The position numbers and the translations under genes were made by a program. From Tenodera sinensis (taxonomy: Eukaryota; Arthropoda; Insecta; Mantodea; Mantidae), in contig CM060964.1 of assembly GCA_030765045.1 (NCBI GenBank), forward strand, positions 313,683,128 to 313,747,127: a stretch of 64,000 nt of DNA, written 5' to 3'. The notes under the pieces are model-generated. The model was given only the letters and a program-made list of their open reading frames with translations. It made no database searches and had not been told where the DNA came from. Every line of letters starts with the position of its first letter. Within the stretch, counting starts at the first letter, position 1. Below are positions 11,531-23,085 of this stretch, one piece after another.

Positions 11531-11859
11531 GTATTTCATGCGATATCATAGACTGCAGTTACAATAGCAATAGTCGCGTTATACTATTCCTTGACCTTGT
11601 GTCTGCATACACTTGCAAGGCACCGCTTCACTAGTTCGCAGAGTACTATATTACGTTGTTTTCGACTCTTGCTCCTATAGTGGAAGTTTTCTGTAATTTG
11701 ATGGCCATGCTATACTTCTGACGTCATTTATACTCTGCGCCCAGCTAACCTGTAACGCATGCGAGCGTACATTCCTCCGGCCTTTAGTAATGAAGTTTTC
11801 GAATGCAAGACCGCAGCTCCATTCAGAACTAGCGGCACTGGATGCTTAGCGCTAGTGTT

Positions 11860-12166
11860 GTCTTTCAGCAGGATAACACTCGGCTACACACAGGTCGAGG
11901 ACTATAGATCTTCTGCACAACTTCGCTGGGAGTTGTTTAATCATTCATCGTATAGCCAGGACCTTTCTTCCACTGATTACCATCTTTTCCTACACCTCAA
12001 AAAATTTCTGTCCAGTCAGTGTCAGCATTTTAGAATGATAGAGACAGAGATGGCAGCCACACAGTGGTTGCAATCCCGGCGGCAGAATTTTACGATAAAG
12101 ACATACAAAATTTGATCTCACGGTATGACAAATATCTGAATTTCGTTGGTGAATACGTTGAAAAAT
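11860..12166 (+). pseudogene. mariner-type transposase C-terminal fragment (broken)
   Basis: Segments in three frames together resemble the end of a mariner transposase: 'VVFQQDNTRLHT' (second catalytic Asp block) near 11860, 'SSTDYHLFLHLKKFL' (third catalytic Asp kept) near 11965-12010 and 'AATQWLQS' near 12055. After a frame change come 'FYDKDIQNLISRYDKYL' and 'EYVEK' with a stop at 12164-12166. Frameshifts are needed between the first and second blocks and after WLQS. Terminal inverted repeats and the N-terminal DNA-binding half were not found. Confidence 0.8.
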
Positions 12167-13116
12167 AGCTCAGCACTTTCTGTATCTCTTTCAATAAATC
12201 TTTCCATTAAATGGTATTTTGTTTCTGTAAACGGCCACAGGTAAACATACTTTCTGAATGCGCCTCGTATTTAGTTATACCAACAAATTTAGTCAATTGA
12301 GTAATACTTTGATCCATAACCTGGCGCATTATTGGGTTAAATTGCAAGAAAACCCAATATCTGATTGGTGCGACCCTGAAATGTTCGGAATTCTTGCACA
12401 ATGTCAGGCAACACAACCATCCCTTGCATCCGTCGATCTAGTAGCTCAGAAATAAGTAGATCAAGGTTGGCGACATTGTGGATAATATTCCATTAACAAC
12501 CTAAAATCGACAACACGATGATTTCCGTGCTCTTTCAGCAGCAAGTGCCTATCGTAAGGTGTAGTGTGAGCCATAGTAGTTTTGTCTTCCAATACTGTAT
12601 GATAAGTTCTCTGTACACTTTCAGGGTTTTAGAATGTATACACGTTTAAAATCATGCAGTAGAGTAAGCACGAGATACTTATCTTGCAGTGTGAAGCCGA
12701 TATCCGCGCCTAAGTGGGAGAATAAATCCGCGTTCAACAACAATAAAGGAAATGAATTAACAAAGGAATAAAGAAAGATCTGAAGAGTCCAGCGACAGGA
12801 GGCAGCAGTATTAAACCGCTCTAACCAAGTGGTAGGCATGATAGCGAACAAAAATACGAAACACGCGTGGGCAGATGCTGTCGTGACGCATTCGAGAGAA
12901 GACTAAAACATCTTGTGTATGGGACGGGGGTTGAGGAGTAGCATTCCAAGTATATCCATTCGTTTCGTTTCGTTTTAGAAGCCTTCGTTTGCGTGTGCTC
13001 TTTTAAACACATTTCCCTTCCATAGCTGGTACAATCAAGAACAAGATCTCATGTTCACCGGTTTTTCTTGACAAATCAATGACTGAGGGGTCCCGGAAGA
13101 AGAACAAACCTTCTCT
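12167..13116. other. Unassigned sequence
   Basis: Nothing recognised; small frames on both strands without motifs. Confidence 0.4.
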
Positions 13117-13395
13117 TTAACTTTCTCTGCTACGTATAAGTAAATAGGGAACGTAATATTGGACCAAAAATTTCGATGTCGAGATTTCAGCGGAAATATA
13201 TATTTTGAGGCCTACTGAATAAAAAACAGCATTTTTAGAAAAAAGGTCTTGTGTGTGTGTGAGTGTGAGTGTGTGTGTGTTTGTGTGTGTGCGTGCGTCT
13301 GTGTCGCTGAACAGCATAATTCAAAAACAAAAAGTCGGTTAAAAACCAAAATTGAAACTTGTTTAACTTCAATTTCTTTTGACCATCGTTCCCAA
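13117..13395 (+). mobile_element. Family M, left third
   Basis: Starts with 'aactttctctgctac' and follows the family order: 'atttcgatgtcgagatttca', 'gaggcctactgaat', a GT/GA repeat at 13247-13290, and 'acagcataattcaaaaac'. It breaks off at about 13395. Confidence 0.85.
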
Positions 13396-13524
13396 AGTAG
13401 CGCACAGTGAGCATCAACGGCTGAAACTTCGTATTTGTAGGTAAATCCACTTTCTAGTGCATTCACACATGATTTGTTAGAATGTTCTCGAATCATAAAC
13501 AAAAATAAATAAAACACTCATTTA

Positions 13525-13760
13525 TTCACAAGCGTGATTTGAACTTTCGACCTTCACCACGACATTCCAGCGTGTTAACCATTGCGCTACTACTGCACAT
13601 TAACCAGGAGCACCACCGTAACCCTAATCAGTGGGCTGGAGAATGCAGTGTCAGCACCTGCATTTCCTATCGTCTGCAAAATGAAGGGTTGCCGAGTTAC
13701 CAATCCGCAGGATCAGAAGACTCACCCGGTTTTGAGCACACACCCTCCTAATTTTATTTA
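13525..13760 (-). mobile_element. tRNA-derived SINE, reverse strand
   Basis: The minus strand near 13600-13535 reads 'gtagtagcgcaatggttaac' (A-box-like) and 'ggtcgaaagttcaaatc' (B-box-like) with tRNA-like spacing. In a SINE the body would lie on the low-coordinate side, and none is recognised there, so the extent on both sides is uncertain. This head differs from SINE-A, B and C. Confidence 0.4.
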
Positions 13761-14504
13761 TGACATGTTTGGATAATGAGCCAAATTTCGTTAAAATTAA
13801 TTAATATTAACTCGGGCTGCAATGGACTTAAATAGGTATCTAAATAAACTTAACTGCTGAAAAAGTGCTTGTATTTCTCTAATGGCATAAGATCCTGTAA
13901 GTAAAGTGAGACCTTTTTGGTTGTTTATACTGTTATTGTCCATTATCATGGACTACACACGCTAGTTCAACTGCCTCTCACTTCACACCTTCGCTGAGAG
14001 GCAAAACACTTCACTGCCCTATCTATGGCTAGAATCGCGCCGTGGACTTCAACTGTTTTAACACACGAAGGGTTATGCATCCTTCGCTAGAGTGTTAGTT
14101 TCTATCTTATTTACGCATATTTTCAAGTTGTCTACTAGGACCTGATCTTCAATTACGGCATCTAGCATTACTTCGTATGACAGAGAGAATTGAGGCAGGA
14201 GGGTGCCTAAACTATATTCTTGTAATTTTACAGGTGTGCTTTGAAGAATACAAATTATTTCAGAAATTAAGAATAACTTGTTTTTTTTTCATTTAACTTC
14301 ACAATCACTGCGCTCTTCAATAAAGTTCCTATTACTTCGTCTTTTCCACAATTACACAAACTATCACAAGCATTAAACTGCCTAAGTATTTATGACACAT
14401 ATAAGGCATTGCTGCTCAGAGATCGATATTTTCAAATGAAGTTATTAAATGCATATTGAATTACTCATGTTTCACTCTAACATTATTTTTGTTTATTTAT
14501 TTAA
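13761..14504. other. Unassigned sequence
   Basis: A short pair of CTTCACACCTTCGCTGAGAG-like segments around 13980-14050 was noted, but no element was recognised. Confidence 0.35.
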
Positions 14505-14730
14505 GTTTAACGTCCTTTAACCGGTTCATGTCAGACAATGAATGAAATCGATGAAGTAAGCCCGAGGTTTATGGAGCCTAGTATTACCGAAATTCCTCTT
14601 TTCAGGATAAGCGAAAATCCCCCCAACCCCAAAAAAGACAAATAAAACTTATCCGAGTAACTCAACCTAACTGAGATTCCAATTCGTGACCTCCTGAACG
14701 TGAGACAGAGTCTACCTCCCACATGACCGA
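14505..14730 (-). mobile_element. SINE-A, near-complete reverse copy
   Basis: The end nearest 14505 reads 'aagtttaacgtcctttaacc', shared with 'aagtttaacgccctttaaa' at 34866. The middle 'caggataagcgaaaatcc' and the head region 'aacctaactgagattccaat' match the other copies. The two longest copies (this and 34863) define a family of about 225 bases. Confidence 0.8.
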
Positions 14731-14734
14731 GCGC

Positions 14735-15235
14735 TACAGCACTGCGGCAAAGTGTGCAACTTGTTTGCCGGAGGTATCGGGTTCGATCCCCGTCGACCGA
14801 CCTCTCTGACTTGGGTTTTTCTGTGGTTTACCCTAACCACCAGGCGAATGCCGGTGTGGCTTCTCTTCTCTACGGATTCTTTTCGCTTCCTTTCTCATTT
14901 CCCTCCTTTATCATCTTGGTTCCAAAGAATGCCGAAAGATGGCACATATCCTTGCGTGCTGGAAACCCTCCTTCCCTGGCGCTTACGGGAATTTGCTGCC
15001 TGGGCTGCAAGAGTTGCTTGGTCACCCTCTCCCTATGTAGAGGAAACACTTCGGCTGTGCGCAATGTGTCAATATGTATTAGGGACTTCTGTGCGTCTTT
15101 GGGAGTCTCTGTTCACTGACAAGCCTTCGGTCTCACTTCGACTCATCCTTTTTCCCTGGTGGGGGGGGGGGGGGGGTAGCCCCCAATAGATCCATGTCGG
15201 GGTCACGGTGGGTCAAGGTGTCACCCCTCCGTTCC
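14735..15235 (+). mobile_element. SINE-C copy, forward, directly after a SINE-A
   Basis: The head near 14740-14790 has the B-box 'atcgggttcgatccccg'. The body 'ctgacttgggtttttctgtggttt' and 'accaggcgaatgccgg' matches the copies at 32578 and 52304, and the tail 'agggacttctgtgcgtct' matches 52707 and 57880. A run of about 15 G lies near the tail end (15163-15177). Open frames at 14752-15189 are incidental. SINE-A and SINE-C meet head to head here. Confidence 0.8.
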
Positions 15236-15497
15236 TACACACATCACCCTCCATAACACGGAGGCAGGCACCCTAATCCTGTCACAAACCTAAGCAAGAA
15301 CACATTATCGCCACCTTGTGTTTTATTCTGTTCATGAATGATATAAGAAGTGAAGAAGCTAACAAAAATGTCTGATTCTCATTAAATAATAAAGAATTTC
15401 TTGGCATTACACTTTAATTCCTAATAAATATTATTTAAACATTTCTTAATCTATGGATGGATTCATATCTCTTACTCAGGTGTTTTATTTGCTTTCC
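15236..15497. other. Unassigned sequence
   Basis: Nothing recognised. Confidence 0.4.
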
Positions 15498-15553
15498 TTC
15501 TTCTTCTTCTTCTTCTTCTTCTTCTTCTTCTTCTTCTTCTTCTTCTTCTTCTT
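15498..15553. repeat. CTT microsatellite, about 18 units
   Basis: Uninterrupted CTT units. The Phe-rich or Lys-rich frames read through it are artefacts. Confidence 0.95.
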
Positions 15554-15747
15554 TATTTCTTGTAATCTGAAATCCAAATATAGGCCGCCTCTTCCAATTT
15601 CATCTTTTAATTGCTTATGTCTTCCTAATTTATAAAAATTCAGCTGTACATGAGTACGTAGAAACGCCAACGTCAATTTAATTACTTCGTAGTCAAATAT
15701 CGGATGTGTTACAATCACATAACTTTCTCTATCTGCCACCGTTTATT

Positions 15748-16630
15748 ACTTTCTCTACTGGTAAGTAGGGGAAGTATTGTATTCCACCCAAAAATTCGAT
15801 GTCGAGATTTCACCGGAAATACATGTTTTGAGGCCCCCTGAATCCAAAAAAAAAAGCATTTTTAGAAAAAGTCCGTGTGTGTGTGTTTGTGTGTCAATCT
15901 GTCAGTCAGTCTGTCAGTCTGTGGACAGCATAACTAAAAAAAGAAAAGTCGGTTAAAAACCAAAGTTCCTATTTAAGTTTAATGTCTTTCAAGGATGTGA
16001 CACGAAGATTTTGAAGAAAATAACCCCACCCTAAACTACCCTTTACATGGAAAATTTTTCGAAAATTTTGATTTTCTTGAAAATGGCTCTAACGATTTTT
16101 ATTAAAATGTCATATGTTTGAGATATTTTGATGACAAATGAAATGTATATCTTGAATTTTCTGGCTATAGCCCCTGTAGTCGTATTTACTCTGGACGACT
16201 TTTGCATAACTGGTAAACCGTTAGAGATAGACCAAATCATACTCTACAAAAAATTTAGATCTTTCTAAAATACACAATTTATGTCTCAATAAATTTTCTT
16301 GTAGGGTGAACCATTTCGGAGATATTCCTTGTTATGTGTGTGAGTTTCGGAAAACTTAGAACTTTCGTGAAATGGGTCATCGTTGTTCATTGTTTTATAT
16401 GTTAAGTGTGCAAAGACAACGGTATCTCAAAGCTTTAAAAGATTTGACTATCGCACAAAGCCTACTGTATTCCAATATTGCCCTTGTGCCTACAAGGAAA
16501 TAAGGAATAAGATAATTTGTACAAATGTTGTTTATCTCAACTAACACGAAGAAGATATAGGAATAAGAGTTTGTAAGAATGGTTAGTACAAAAGTAGAGA
16601 AAGTCATGTGAGTGCAACACATCAGATTTT
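15748..16630 (+). mobile_element. Family M, intact young copy
   Basis: Left motif ACTTTCTCTACT at 15748-15759, followed after a few bases by the pairing strand 'agtaggggaagt' (a left-end hairpin). Right motif AGTAGAGAAAGT at 16593-16604, then the family tail 'gagtgcaacacatcaga' and a T run. By eye it is nearly identical to 59489-60436, differing mainly in a much shorter GT run (15878-15893) and a GTCA/GTCT run after it. No protein is encoded; the minus-strand 65-residue frame at 16043-16240 recurs in the sister copy only because the DNA is repeated. Confidence 0.9.
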
Positions 16631-16639
16631 TTTATGTAG

Positions 16640-17250
16640 CTCCCAAAGCTATCTTATGAAGGCTTATATGTCTTATTTACTTCGTGTTAATCGCGATAAA
16701 CTCTTACAGAAAAGGTTTCATTACATAATTCGTTGAAGATACAAGGAGGCATAGAGGAAACCGAATGGATAGTGAAATTTTAAAAAACCTAGTCGCTATA
16801 GTCTGGCCTAGAAATTCAGACACTTTCCATGATCTCATGAGAAATACATGAATAGCGACAGCACATTAAAAATGTCAAAGTATTCAAAAATTCAAACCAA
16901 CGAAATATCTCGGAAATCTCGGAAATAGCTAACGCTGCCAAAAAGTTGTTTGAAACAAATTCTGTATTTCAAAAGGATCTAAATTTTCTGTGCAGTGCAT
17001 TTTTATATCTTAAGTTTATCAGTTATACAAAATGGCTTCCGAATGACGAGCACTTCAGAGACTATTTCCAGAAAATTCAAATTACATACCAAATATTTCT
17101 TTGGCATGTAACGGTATTAAACATGCGGTATTTTAACCAAAATCGATACAGCCATTTCTCAATAGTTGTTTCTAATGAATAAAATTATGCTCTGAAAACT
17201 ACTGACTTTGTGGACATCTACTTGAGTAGACGTTAAAATCTTAATATTCT
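16640..17250 (-). mobile_element. Family M, old reverse copy abutting the young one
   Basis: Words in reverse order: 'acttcgtgttaatcgcgata', 'aatatctcggaaatc', 'ccagaaaattcaaattacat' and 'ttttaaccaaaatcgataca'. Together with 15748-16630 it forms a right-end to right-end pair. It lacks a clear left terminus. Confidence 0.65.
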
Positions 17251-17354
17251 CGGATTTAGCAATTTTCACATTTTTCAGTATATAAAATTCTCTACATGAT
17301 GAAGCTCTGTACCAAATGGAATGTAGGAATATTTACAAAGAATAACGGATAAGA

Positions 17355-17610
17355 ACTAGAGCTGTAAAACTACCGTGAACTACTGTGCACTAGCATAAGT
17401 AAGTGTAGACTACGCTGGTTTCCCTAGTAGAATTGGTCAGTTAGAACCTGCCCGCTTTACCTATACGTTAGGTGTGTTGCATACCTAGTGGGCGTTACCT
17501 CATATCGATCACGTTCGCGTTCTTTGATAATGTTTTACTAGATTCCTGTAGAAACCGGAAGCGTTGAACTTTGAACCTTCTCGAAACTGAGAAGACATAT
17601 AAAGAGCTGC
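17355..17610 (+). repeat. Repeat R, copy 1
   Basis: Shares an ordered set of words with the reverse complement of 46272-46425: 'ctagagctgtaaaactaccg', 'acgttaggtgtgttgcatac', 'cattacctcatatcgatc'-like and 'tagattcctgtag'-like. Copy 1 has about 60 extra bases between the first two blocks. It contains the short palindrome TTAGGT..ACCTA. The family is unidentified; a short non-autonomous DNA element or SINE is possible. Confidence 0.65.
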
Positions 17611-18345
17611 TTAACCTACGCAGCATTAATGTCTTCAAAAACACTTGGAAGTTCCTCTAAGTATATTACAGTTCAGATCGGAGACACTGATAGTGATCAT
17701 GTGTAGCGTTATTTTGAACCTAAAAGTACAATTTTCAGTTTGATCATAGTGGCCAAACTCAAAATCACATTTTTTGGTGATCATTGTGTTTGAATTTCAG
17801 ATTAAATTTATTAATTCGATGTATCTTGTATTATGTTTCTTTCCCTACCAATGTTACGAATACTACCGGTAATCTTATGATTTACGTCATTTATGTACAG
17901 TGCCAAAACTACTGAACCGTAGTTTTGGTGGAGCGCAGTTCTAATAAGAACCAAGAGAAGTTATAATAGCTGTGGATAGAAGTATTCCGTTTTAGAAACA
18001 ATATACCATAGGCACAACCTGGCGATTAGGGCTTGATAGAATGTGTGTTTTAGTTGTTTCAAATTCATAAGCTGATATATTTTATATGTTGGACACCTGT
18101 TAGAGCTGCACATAAAATAAGGATCAATCTTGTGCCCTGATTCACCAGTTCGCAGAAGGAATCTTATTTTGTTAAATATTTATTTTCGAAATATTTATTA
18201 TTAAAGAGCAAAACGTTAACTTAAAGACGCTTCCTGAAGTCTAAAAATTACACATTTTATTTCCATCATGTGAGATAAATACTATAGTGACGGATTTCTA
18301 TATTTGGAAACGCACATGTAGGTTTCCCTTTCTTTTTTCCTGCAG
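17611..18345. other. Unassigned sequence before the candidate exon
   Basis: AT-rich, no recognised repeat. It ends in a pyrimidine-rich tract and a TGCAG (18323-18345) that could act as a splice acceptor. Confidence 0.4.
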
Positions 18346-18388
18346 GGATGTGAGCGCAAGATGGAGATAATATCGTTTCCAATTCAAC

Positions 18389-18730
18389 ATGCAATTACAC
18401 GAATCCTCCCTGCCTGGTCACCAAATGTTCCTCGTCGAGAATCAATACTTGTACAGCGGGCAGGAGGGTGACCATTACAGCTGTTACCGGCTGGACAAGA
18501 TCGCCTGGAACGTGAATACTAACACCAGTCTTCTTTCATCTGAGCGATCGCGTGCCAGGCACCTTACCTTCATGCCAAACTACTGTATTAAAAGTCGCCA
18601 TTATTTGTTAACAAAATCCGTTGCTACGCTTGGAAGCATTATCAGCGAGATTATATTGGTTCTCACTTTCGTTTTCTCGACATCACCTCTCTTTCCCTCT
18701 GCGCAACGTTTATGGCATTTGATGTTCTGA
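18389..18730 (+). CDS. Candidate host exon of unknown function (weak)
   Basis: A pyrimidine tract and TGCAG end at 18345. The ATG at 18389 sits in the context TTCAACATG, which suits insect translation starts. Residues 1-47 (18389-18529) use codons with G or C in the third position far more than any other frame in the window. They contain 'MFLVENQYLYSGQEGDHYSC', which loosely recalls the L..Y.Y....Y..C spacing of FLYWCH-type zinc fingers; the rest of that domain is not visible, so this is only a hint. An in-frame TAA at 18368-18370 blocks reading through from the acceptor, so it would have to be a first coding exon or a dead copy. A possible donor is GTGAAT near 18512. Beyond that the frame (to 18730) turns AT-rich and is probably not coding. 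Confidence 0.25.
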   Translation: MQLHESSLPGHQMFLVENQYLYSGQEGDHYSCYRLDKIAWNVNTNTSLLSSERSRARHLTFMPNYCIKSRHYLLTKSVATLGSIISEIILVLTFVFSTSPLFPSAQRLWHLMF

Positions 18731-18844
18731 GAAGCGAATCGGACACTTTCTGGGTATAATAAAAGTTAAAACAACAGTAACAGAAATTTCTGTCTGTCCC
18801 TACGCTTGTTACACGATCGCAACTATATTATTTCACTATATACA

Positions 18845-19075
18845 CCATCATCATCATCAACATCATTGTTATTATCAGCACCATCATCATCCAGGGTTTG
18901 GACCAATGGTTCCGTTCCCTCCCCATCAATCAATATCATCTCTCCAACTCGTCCTCGGTCTTCCTATGTCTCTTTCACCGTTTGGGACGTAGTTGGTCAC
19001 TATTATAGGAAATCTAACCTTGTTCACCTCTGTGCATCTCGTCTCCCATTTTCTTTACTCTAAATACACCCATGA
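18845..19075 (-). mobile_element. Possible LINE 3' remnant
   Basis: On the minus strand around 18965-18940 a frame reads 'GRPRTSWRDDID', similar in style to the basic 'GRP..RW.DDI' segment near the C-terminus of LINE polyproteins. The segment also holds CAT/ATC trinucleotide runs (18845-18895). Too short to be sure. Confidence 0.3.
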
Positions 19076-19359
19076 AAATAGTAAAGATAAATTGGAATTA
19101 CTTACTAACGTTCTGAAACAAACTAAACTTAAAAACATTACGCACATGACAAATTTGCTTTTTTTAAGTAATATTAAAAGAAATCTGATGTTTTTATTCA
19201 CAAGGCTTTTATTACCCACTATTTCTTATTTCATATCTCTTTTTTAAATTAATATTACAAAAGCTAATATTTTTAACTTCAAGTTAATGATATAAAAGCT
19301 TGCAAAATAGGTCCATTGTTTTGTTGTTGTTACAAAGACATGCAGAAGGCGGAAGCGAC

Positions 19360-20290
<931 letters not shown>

Positions 20291-20800
20291 TTGAGAAAGC
20301 TAGAGAAAGAAGATACTGTATTCCAAAACAAAATCGATTTCGAGGTTTTATCCTCGTAATGAGGCCCCTCTAGTTGAAAAAAAAAGGATTTATAGAACTA
20401 TCTCCGCATACGTGAATAGCGTAATTCAAATGTCGGATAAATGCTATACTTGGTATTTAAGATCAGCACCTCCCAAGAATGCGACACAAATATTAAAAAT
20501 ATAGAATCAAAGAAAACCATTCCAAAACCACCCTATTACTTTTTATTTTCTCAAAAACGACTAAAGCTCTTGTTTAACACACCGTACATTTAATATTTTT
20601 GCGTGACTAATAAAATGTACATTTTCAATTTTTTTTAAAGTTTCCTTCATACAGAATGAATTTTGGATAAGCTTGAATAACAGGTAAATTGTAAGAAATA
20701 GAGAAAAGCTTATTACACGGAAAATTTAGACTCAATTAAAACACAATTTTGTCAAATATCTGTGTGTGGAAGAGAGAGAGACAATCAATTTTCCAAACAT
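20291..20800 (+). mobile_element. Family M, strongly diverged forward copy
   Basis: Starts near 'agaaagctagagaaagaaga'. The order is then 'tactgtattcc', 'aaatcgatttcgaggtttta', 'aatgaggcccctctagttga', 'atagcgtaattcaaatg', 'aagaatgcgacacaaat', 'tttctcaaaaacga' and 'acaggtaaattgtaagaaa'. It seems to be inserted at, or to truncate, the 5' side of the LINE fragment. Confidence 0.65.
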
Positions 20801-22309
20801 TCGTTGTTATTGGTTTTAATTTTCCATTTTCTGAAGTTCCAGCTATTCTTTTATTTCTACTAATGCCATGCAAAGAGTACGAAATTTTTAAGACAGCGTA
20901 TACCTTTTTAAATATCTATCACTTCAGCCTGTATGATCCTTGGAGCTACAATCAAATGAAATCATATCTGCAAAATTGTATCTCCATTGACATTGAAATA
21001 CAAAAATAATTTTTTTGTAAAAATAGCACTCTCCTTTGCGAAAAATAATTAAAATGCCATAGAGCCCATTCCATAACGAACTTAGCTGCAGTAGTACTTA
21101 TATGACAAATTTCATAGTAATGCCATGGGTCATTTTGAGTAAAAGGATAGTACAAGTACAAGCGTGCAAACAGTGCCTTAAACTGGCTTCAAGGTAGCCC
21201 ATTATACACATTTACATCTCTGATTCATTCAATACCGAAAATTACTACATAAAATGACATCGGTTAATGAATGTTCAATGAATAATCAAAGCACCTATCT
21301 GTCCTTCACCCCCCTGGTCGTACCTTTGTCTTGCAGATAATTTCTAAAACTTGGTAATTTAAGTATTGAAGTTAAAGGCTGTAAATTCCTGGACTTCACG
21401 TTAAATGTACGCAAATTTTTAACTTTAGGTGTATACGAATAGAGAAATAAACAAGAAAGTATAGTTTTTTATATACCTAATACCTCCCAAAGTACCCTTA
21501 GGGCACTATCCATTGCCAGTTCCAGACGTAAAGAAATTCCATGTGTTAAACATCCTAAACGCGTTTTTTGTTCTATTCAACGGTGATACTGTTTATCACT
21601 TTATAATAGGAGATTACTTTAATGGAAAATATATTTGAGAATCTTACGTTTTGACGCACATAAGTTTCTCTACTTACTTTTCTACAAAATATTCTTACAA
21701 AAACTTCCAGCCACTTGCTAATTAAGATAAACGTTCATTATATGTTTACCCTTATCCTTATGGATATAAGGAGTATGCAGCTGAAGCAGTAAGTAGGTGT
21801 TGGAAGTCACACGTTGATGAGAGAGCTTGAAGCAACAATACGTCACGCGGCTTGACAAGTCTCCCAACGCCTTTGGTTCTCCCTTTGCCGCCAATCGAAC
21901 ATTGAGATTCCCCTCCCTGGGCATGCGTGTGTTTTGTTTAGATAACGTCTTTTGATAAATGTTTCTAATATTTTCACTATTTTCCAGCCAATGTACGTAG
22001 ATTATAAAACAATTCACCAGTCAAACAAGTGCTCGTATTTACACACCTGAAATATGCTTGACTATGATAAAACTTCGTGTCCGCTGGTTTCTGTATTCCA
22101 CGTCAAAGAATTACAAAACCGTTAAAACTCTACTTAGCTTTTTAAATTCGCGAGGCTACCACCCTCTTACGTTCGTTTTTCTATTCATTTTTAATGAAAG
22201 TTATCATTATAATTGTTATTTTTATTTTTAATTCTGACTATATAATTTTAGTATCACAGCAGACTGAAGTGGTCGTCAGATTAAAAGAAAACTACCACTA
22301 CATGATCAA
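20801..22309. other. Unassigned sequence
   Basis: Frames at 20749-21009 (+) and 21718-22017 (-) lack recognisable motifs. A weak M-like right-end fragment may lie near 21640-21720. Otherwise nothing is supported. Confidence 0.35.
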
Positions 22310-22390
22310 AAATTAATTGCGATTTTTGGTATATAAACTTTTGAATTTTCAGTTAGGCTGTCCATATGCAAATGCACGCACGGGCGCGCG

Positions 22391-22429
<39 letters not shown>

Positions 22430-22590
22430 GCACACACACACACACACACCACTGTACACAGAGGGGCGAACCTTTTTCTAAAAATGCCTTTTTTTGGATT
22501 CAACGATCTCTAAATGTGTATTTCTAGTGAAATCTCTAAATCAAGTCTTCGGGTGGAATGCCATACCTTATTTGCTTAAGGTAAGTACTA
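22310..22590 (-). mobile_element. Family M, left end, reverse, with GC/AC repeat
   Basis: Reads 'gaacctttttctaaaaatgc', 'ttttttggattcaacga', 'gtgaaatctctaaat' and 'tcgggtggaatgccatacct', the reverse of the element's left 120 bases. The mixed CG/CA repeat at 22381-22449 sits at the family's microsatellite site. Confidence 0.8.
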
Positions 22591-22614
22591 TAATTTGCAC
22601 TCTTTTCGCCTTTA

Positions 22615-22835
22615 CTACATCCGGCACCGCAGGCGGTGACACTGATGATACATGGAATGAAGATGGACCACCGGTGGAATGAGATGGCGGGGGAAACCGG
22701 AGAACCCGGAGGAAACCCGCCTCTGCGTAAGACTGCTCAGAACTCCCATATGTAGTCGCCTGGGATCGAACCTGGTTCGCTTTGGTGAGAGGCGAATAGT
22801 CTAACCACTCAGCCACGGTGCGGTCATAATTTGGA
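22615..22835 (-). mobile_element. SINE-D, tRNA-derived, reverse strand
   Basis: The head at 22830-22750 on the minus strand reads 'accgtggctgagtggttaga' (A-box-like, resembling a leucine or serine tRNA D-arm) and 'gaaccaggttcgatcccagg' (B-box). The body continues to 'tccggtttcccccgccatc' and a 'catcagtgtcaccgcctgcg' end. It is the only copy in the window. Confidence 0.75.
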
Positions 22836-22869
22836 CTTCAATGATTCATAAAGCCCATTGCAGTACGGC

Positions 22870-23085
22870 ACCCGCAAAATTTAATTGCGGCCGATAGCGG
22901 ACTATTACTACTCTTTGTCCTAGTGTGCAAATAAATTTTGTGGGCGCAAATAATATTTAGATCACCGGCTTTACAGCGTGATTTCACAGCGTGTTTAACT
23001 ATACAACACCGCAAGACGTGACAAGGCTATGATTGAATTTAGTATCGAGCCACCCGCCATCAATGTTTGCGACAGCTATAATGTT
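22870..23085. repeat. Direct repeat pair, copy 1
   Basis: About 215 bases matching 23975-24200 in the same orientation: 'aaatttaattgcggccgata', 'gtgcaaataaattttgtgg', 'gcgtgatttcacagcgtg', 'tacaacaccgcaagacg' and 'cacccgccatcaatg'. The copies differ by many substitutions and small indels. Their 1.1 kb spacing could mean a short terminal-repeat element, a segmental duplication, or two independent insertions of one repeat. Confidence 0.75.

Noticed and set aside
12207..12455. Overlapping frames downstream of the mariner relic
   Set aside because: Two short antiparallel frames without motifs. The mariner coding sequence has already ended at 12166.
14752..15189. 145-residue frame as a gene
   Set aside because: It coincides with a SINE-C and ends in a G homopolymer. 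Related SINE copies do not keep the frame.
16043..16240. A conserved small protein in family M (minus-strand frame repeated at 59853-60059 and, on plus, 62718-62933)
   Set aside because: The frame recurs because the DNA is repeated. The full-length copy at 34004-34862 has a stop in the same frame, and codon positions show no protein-like bias.
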